DNA of 64,000 bases from Bacteroides fluxus YIT 12057 (GTDB lineage: Bacteria > Bacteroidota > Bacteroidia > Bacteroidales > Bacteroidaceae): contig NZ_GL882614.1 of the NCBI RefSeq assembly GCF_000195635.1, positions 62,001-126,000 on the forward strand, read 5' to 3'. Below the pieces are notes generated by a model. That model was not told the origin of the DNA. It was given only the letters and a program-made list of their open reading frames with translations, and ran no database searches. This document shows, in pieces, positions 60,809-64,000 of this stretch. The translations under genes were made by a program, and so were the position numbers. Positions within the stretch are counted from its first letter, which is position 1. Each line of letters starts with the position of its first letter.

Positions 60809-60852
60809 CCTTTATGTTCTACGTTATACACATACACTCATACGCCCACCGA
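60795..60852 (-). promoter_or_regulatory. Antiterminator pairing of the his leader
   Basis: TCGGTGGGC (minus strand, 60852-60844), starting 1 nt after the leader stop codon, can pair with GCTTACCGA (60803-60795), using two G-U pairs. The second strand is part of the terminator stem, so the two structures exclude each other. A ribosome at the leader stop would cover the first strand and favour termination; a stall at the His codons leaves it free. Confidence 0.75.
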
Positions 60853-60853
60853 G

Positions 60854-60901
60854 TTATTCGTCAGGATGATGATGATAATGATGTGCTACGATATTCTTCA
60901 T
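60854..60901 (-). CDS. hisL: his operon leader peptide
   Basis: 15-residue frame MKNIVAHHYHHHPDE with five His codons (all CAT) in six positions, a stop codon directly before the antiterminator strand, and its start about 12 nt from the predicted RNA 5' end. This is the classic design of transcription attenuation by ribosome stalling at His codons when charged tRNA-His is scarce. Too short for most gene callers. Confidence 0.9.
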   Translation of the reverse strand: MKNIVAHHYHHHPDE

Positions 60902-60920
60902 ATTCTTTATTTTAATGCGA

Positions 60921-60952
60921 CAAAAGTAAACGTTTCGTTCGGAACTTCCAAG
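60921..60952 (-). promoter_or_regulatory. Promoter of the his operon
   Basis: Minus-strand CTTG (60949-60952), 20-nt spacer, TACTTTTG (60921-60928). RNA start near 60913, giving a leader of about 190 nt before hisG. Confidence 0.7.
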
Positions 60953-61022
60953 GATTTATCACAAAAAGTTCACTTTTTCTTTCAAATTCATTGCAAACGA
61001 CCAATAATCTTATAAGAAAGAA

Positions 61023-61514
61023 CTAAATCAACGGCAATATTTCTTCCGGTTCTACGTCACAATGATGGAAATACATTTCCTTTTCAGCCTTCTCCTTCGG
61101 AAAGGTGAAATAAGTGCAGGTAGCTTCCGTACAAAGTTCTCCGGCGCTATCGTACAGACGAGCCTCTATTATGGCAATGTTACGCTTTTGTTCACGGAGG
61201 GAAGCACGCAATACGACATGTGTATCTTCCGTTGAAATGGATCTGCGGAAACGCGTTTCCATCTTCGATGTCACCCCACCGGTTTGCAATTTGCGGAATA
61301 CTACCCAACCACATATTTCATCCAACAATACCGACTGGATGCCACCATGCAACGTATTCAGCCATCCTTGATATTCAGGACGCGGTTTCCAGATGCTCAC
61401 TATCTCGTCACCGTCCTCATAAAACTCCATTCTTACACCGGCTTCATTATCGGGAGAGCAACCGAAGCAATTGTAGCCTTCCATACTTTTCCATGGATTG
61501 ATAATCTTCTTCAT
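61023..61514 (-). CDS. Hotdog-fold thioesterase (PaaI-like)
   Basis: 163 residues from ATG 61514 (MKKIINPWKSMEGYNCFGCSPDNEAGVRMEF); the frame upstream is hydrophobic and overlaps the promoter, so it is not used. The hotdog helix motif WLNTLHGGIQSVLLDEICGW contains the HGG and acidic residue of PaaI/YiiD-like acyl-CoA thioesterases, and the CFGC pair near the N-terminus is common in this subgroup. Substrate unknown. A TATCTTTG -7 box lies at 61543-61550 on this strand. Confidence 0.85.
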   Translation of the reverse strand: MKKIINPWKSMEGYNCFGCSPDNEAGVRMEFYEDGDEIVSIWKPRPEYQGWLNTLHGGIQSVLLDEICGWVVFRKLQTGGVTSKMETRFRRSISTEDTHVVLRASLREQKRNIAIIEARLYDSAGELCTEATCTYFTFPKEKAEKEMYFHHCDVEPEEILPLI

Positions 61515-61542
61515 AACTGTTTCTATTGATTCTTCAATGAGA

Positions 61543-61550
61543 CAAAGATA
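61543..61550 (-). promoter_or_regulatory. -7 box of the thioesterase gene
   Basis: Minus-strand TATCTTTG, exact match, about 29 nt before the start codon at 61514. Confidence 0.55.
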
Positions 61551-61687
61551 GCACAAAATCAAGAGCATAATAAGACGGAACAAAAAAAACACTCCATTAT
61601 CTTTCCTTTTTACGGCATTTTCCTTATCTTCGTTCATACAAGAGACCTAAAATGATTAATTGTAAAAACTCATTTTTAATAGAAGTA

Positions 61688-62803
61688 ATGCTGAAAAGGG
61701 GTATCGGTTGGTTATGGATAATATGCCTACCTTTCTCTTTGTTTGCCCAAGACGAAGTGAAAGATTCTCTCATGCATGACAGCATTGCCCCTACAGCCCG
61801 GCAACGGGGCTTTGTCGAAACAATCAAGAAGTTTCTCAACTTCAGTGATTTCGATACGACCTATATAAGCCCCAACCGGTATAACTATGCCCTGATGCTC
61901 GATCATTTCACGAATTACGAGTATTATTCCGTCAAGAATACCTCTCCCACCCCCCAGCGCCTCAGTTTCTCGCCCAAACCTCATAATAAAATCGGAGTTT
62001 ATTTCGGCTGGCGCTGGATATTTCTGGGATGGGCTATCGATACGGACGGACTCTACGGAAAGAAAAGCGGAAAGGACAGAGGAACGGAATTCGACCTCAG
62101 CCTTTACAGTTCCAAGATAGGAGTGGACATCTTCTACCACCGCACCGGCAATAATTACAGGATAGACAAGGTTACAGGATTCTCCGAGGACATTCCTTCA
62201 AATTACTCTGAAGATTTCAGCGGACTGAAAGTGAGGATGAAAGGTCTGAACCTATATTACATTTTCAACAACCGTCGTTTTTCCTATCCGGCGGCATTCA
62301 GCCAGTCCACCAACCAACGCCGCAATGCAGGCTCATTCATTGCCGGCTTTTCCACATCCACACACAACCTGAATTTTGATTACACCAAACTTCCTGCAAT
62401 TATCCAAGAAAACATGAATCCCGGCATGAAAGTAAAGCATATCAAATACACCAATATCAGCCTGAACTTCGGCTATGCCTACAACTGGGTGTTCGCACGC
62501 AACTGCCTTGCGTGCCTGTCGCTCAATCCGTCCATCGCATATAAGACATCCCAAATAGAGAAAGAAGAAAATGAAAAAAAAGACTGGTACAAAAATTTCA
62601 ATATAGACTTTATCGTACGGGCAGGCATTGTTTACAATAACAGCAAATATTTCATAGGCACCTCGTTCCTTGGCAGGACGTATGATTATTACCGGAACAA
62701 TTTTTCCTTGAACAATGGCTTCGGTACCCTGCAAGTATATGCCGGCTTCAACTTCTATCTGAAAAAGGAACACCGGAAAACCAAACCGATTCAATCAAAA
62801 TAA
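61688..62803 (+). CDS. DUF4421 outer-membrane protein
   Basis: 371 residues from ATG 61688, which gives the signal peptide MLKRGIGWLWIICLPFSLFAQ; an ATG twelve codons upstream is in frame but adds a polar tail. The mature part matches DUF4421 (TTYISPNRYNYALMLDHFTNYEYYSV, KIGVYFGWRWIFLGWAID) and ends in a barrel-like strand pattern GTLQVYAGFNFYL. A predicted outer-membrane barrel confined to Bacteroidota; function unknown. Convergent with the DUF2490 gene (25 bp apart). Confidence 0.82.
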   Translation: MLKRGIGWLWIICLPFSLFAQDEVKDSLMHDSIAPTARQRGFVETIKKFLNFSDFDTTYISPNRYNYALMLDHFTNYEYYSVKNTSPTPQRLSFSPKPHNKIGVYFGWRWIFLGWAIDTDGLYGKKSGKDRGTEFDLSLYSSKIGVDIFYHRTGNNYRIDKVTGFSEDIPSNYSEDFSGLKVRMKGLNLYYIFNNRRFSYPAAFSQSTNQRRNAGSFIAGFSTSTHNLNFDYTKLPAIIQENMNPGMKVKHIKYTNISLNFGYAYNWVFARNCLACLSLNPSIAYKTSQIEKEENEKKDWYKNFNIDFIVRAGIVYNNSKYFIGTSFLGRTYDYYRNNFSLNNGFGTLQVYAGFNFYLKKEHRKTKPIQSK

Positions 62804-62828
62804 CCCGGCAACAGCTTCGACTTGCTTC

Positions 62829-63509
62829 TTAAAAACGATAAGAACATTCCACACCTACAATGTCTTTCCGCTTATCCCGCTCCCACTGGCGACAATAGAA
62901 TACATCCGCTTCCCAATGACTGGACAATGGAAATGCCAAACCTCCCCGATAGCGCATACGCTGCACATCAAAATGCTCGCCACGGTTCAACCCGCTGTAC
63001 ATCTCGACCGATGCATACGGCTCTAACTTACACCCAGGAGTGTCATAGGCTAACTTTACACGGGAACGCAAACGGAATTCATCTCCATTACCGTCGAAAG
63101 TATGTTGAAAACGCTCACGCAAGGATATCTTCAATCGCTGTACACGTGCGGAAAACGTACCGTCCACCCGGTAGCGATGACGGAATTTCCACCCGTCCTC
63201 ACCCCGGTTGCGGTAATGCACCTCATATCCTGCACCAAGTTTCAAAAAAGGCAATGGTTTATAGGAAGCCCCTATATCCATTCCCCAACGGTCTGTCATA
63301 CCCAAATCATCCTTCGTCCGCCATTCCAATCCTCCGGATACATCAAATGCCGGCCTTACCCCATAAGTAAAGCCGACATTTGTCCAAGTGGTGAAGTCCT
63401 TCTCCTGCGCATGCACTGTACATTGGCACAGGAACAGCAGTCCGGCAAACCAGCCGCAAATTTTCCTTCCGAAAGAAGATGGTTCTATCCTATTTGTCGA
63501 ATACATCAT
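62829..63509 (-). CDS. DUF2490 outer-membrane protein
   Basis: 226 residues with an export signal (KICGWFAGLLFLCQCTVHAQ, residues ~16-35; the N-terminus may start later). The DUF2490 pattern is visible: DFTTWTNVGFTYGV, ERFQHTFDGNGDEFRLRSRVKLAYD, and terminal VGVECSYRF with a C-terminal Phe. Members are small barrels of unknown function in Bacteroidota. Leftward, next to a sugar-permease gene. Confidence 0.82.
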   Translation of the reverse strand: MMYSTNRIEPSSFGRKICGWFAGLLFLCQCTVHAQEKDFTTWTNVGFTYGVRPAFDVSGGLEWRTKDDLGMTDRWGMDIGASYKPLPFLKLGAGYEVHYRNRGEDGWKFRHRYRVDGTFSARVQRLKISLRERFQHTFDGNGDEFRLRSRVKLAYDTPGCKLEPYASVEMYSGLNRGEHFDVQRMRYRGGLAFPLSSHWEADVFYCRQWERDKRKDIVGVECSYRF

Positions 63510-63583
63510 ATTTATACAGATTTAAAAGTACAAAATTACAGATTAATTCTGTAATAAATCTGTAATACATGAGAAGTTCCTAC

Positions 63584-64000
63584 TTATTTGCATTTCTGTC
63601 TTACATACGAACGATGTCCGTATATGGTGATTACCACAAAACAAATAAGAGGCAATATAAAGGATAAATTCACTGCAGGCATGCCCAGCAATGTATGTTG
63701 GTCAATGATACTTGCCTGAAGAGGAGGCAATACAGATCCACCCAGAATCGCCATGATCAATCCTGCAGCTCCGAATTTAGCATCATCGCCCAAGCCCTGC
63801 AATGCAATTCCGTAAATCGTAGGGAACATCAACGACATACAAGCGGATACTCCGACCAAACAATACATACCCCAGATATTCTGAAAGCCTATCACACCTC
63901 CTGTCAACAAGCAGGCAACGATGGCCAGCACTTTCAGCAACAGTCCGGGACTGAGATAGCGCAAAATAAATGTACATATAAAACGACTGCAACAGAAGAT
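63584..64000 (-). CDS. FucP-type major-facilitator sugar permease (C-terminal part, cut by window end)
   Basis: The open frame runs off the right edge without a start codon; about 138 residues are seen (IFCCSRFICTFIL at the edge, then RYLSPGLLLKVLAIVACLLTGG...). The segment GVSACMSLMFPTIYGIALQGLGDDAKFGAAGLIMAILGGSVLPPLQASIID is characteristic of the C-terminal half of the fucose:H+ symporter FucP and related glucose/galactose permeases of Bacteroides. Probably imports a hexose or deoxyhexose; the specificity cannot be told from this part. Confidence 0.88.
   Translation of the reverse strand: MFCCSRFICTFILRYLSPGLLLKVLAIVACLLTGGVIGFQNIWGMYCLVGVSACMSLMFPTIYGIALQGLGDDAKFGAAGLIMAILGGSVLPPLQASIIDQHTLLGMPAVNLSFILPLICFVVITIYGHRSYVRQKCK

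Overview
The window comes from a gut-type Bacteroides (phylum Bacteroidota). Evidence: many genes are preceded by the Bacteroides sigma-factor -7 box TAnnTTTG; there is a SusC/SusD pair, an anaerobic sulfatase-maturating enzyme of the chuR type, tandem S46 dipeptidyl-peptidases, Bacteroidota-only outer-membrane families (DUF5686, DUF4421, DUF2490), a bacterial inositol-sphingolipid cluster, and a gldE-ssb-mutY block. It reads as ordinary chromosome. I see no phage, integrase, transposase, rRNA, tRNA or CRISPR array. The species cannot be resolved from the sequence alone.

Layout. 1-8.2 kb: HU-like protein and outer-membrane protein, then mfd, divergent from an operon of glycosyltransferase, dihydroorotase and a free-standing MetH reactivation domain. 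8.2-10.9 kb: a leftward lipoprotein / outer-membrane barrel trio. 11-14.9 kb: ECF sigma factor with a membrane partner and an overlapping phosphoesterase, a PlsC acyltransferase and a DUF4369 lipoprotein. 15-21.8 kb: anSME, DPP7-like and DPP11-like peptidases, two thioredoxins. 21.8-25.4 kb: PHP phosphatase, ABC-F protein, DUF3805-like protein. 25.5-31 kb: SusC/SusD pair without enzymes or regulator, with a possible small RNA at its 3' end. 31.3-35.6 kb: transglutaminase-like membrane protein and a PhoB/PhoR-type two-component pair. 35.6-37.5 kb: cobalamin riboswitch followed by tryptophanase. 37.5-41.1 kb: mutY, ssb, gldE, phosphopantetheinyl transferase. 41.2-43.4 kb: HU, a 30-residue basic protein resembling mitochondrial mS38, and RNase G. 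43.4-48.6 kb: inositol-lipid operon plus an iron alcohol dehydrogenase. 48.7-56.1 kb: DUF5686 protein, then a sigma-54 regulatory unit (histidine kinase, NtrC-type regulator, TolC). 56.2-60.9 kb: hisGDCB with a leader-peptide attenuator. 61-64 kb: thioesterase, two outer-membrane proteins, and the C-terminal part of a FucP-type permease.

The most interesting material is regulatory: (1) a complete B12 riboswitch whose only co-oriented downstream gene is tnaA; (2) a perfect sigma-54 promoter with two 16-bp dyads upstream of an orphan tolC that is followed by its own NtrC-type regulator and kinase; (3) a classical His-codon attenuator with visible, mutually exclusive stems; (4) at least four intergenic arrays of 21-22 bp direct repeats, different in sequence at each site but alike in period and often capped by an inverted copy of the unit.
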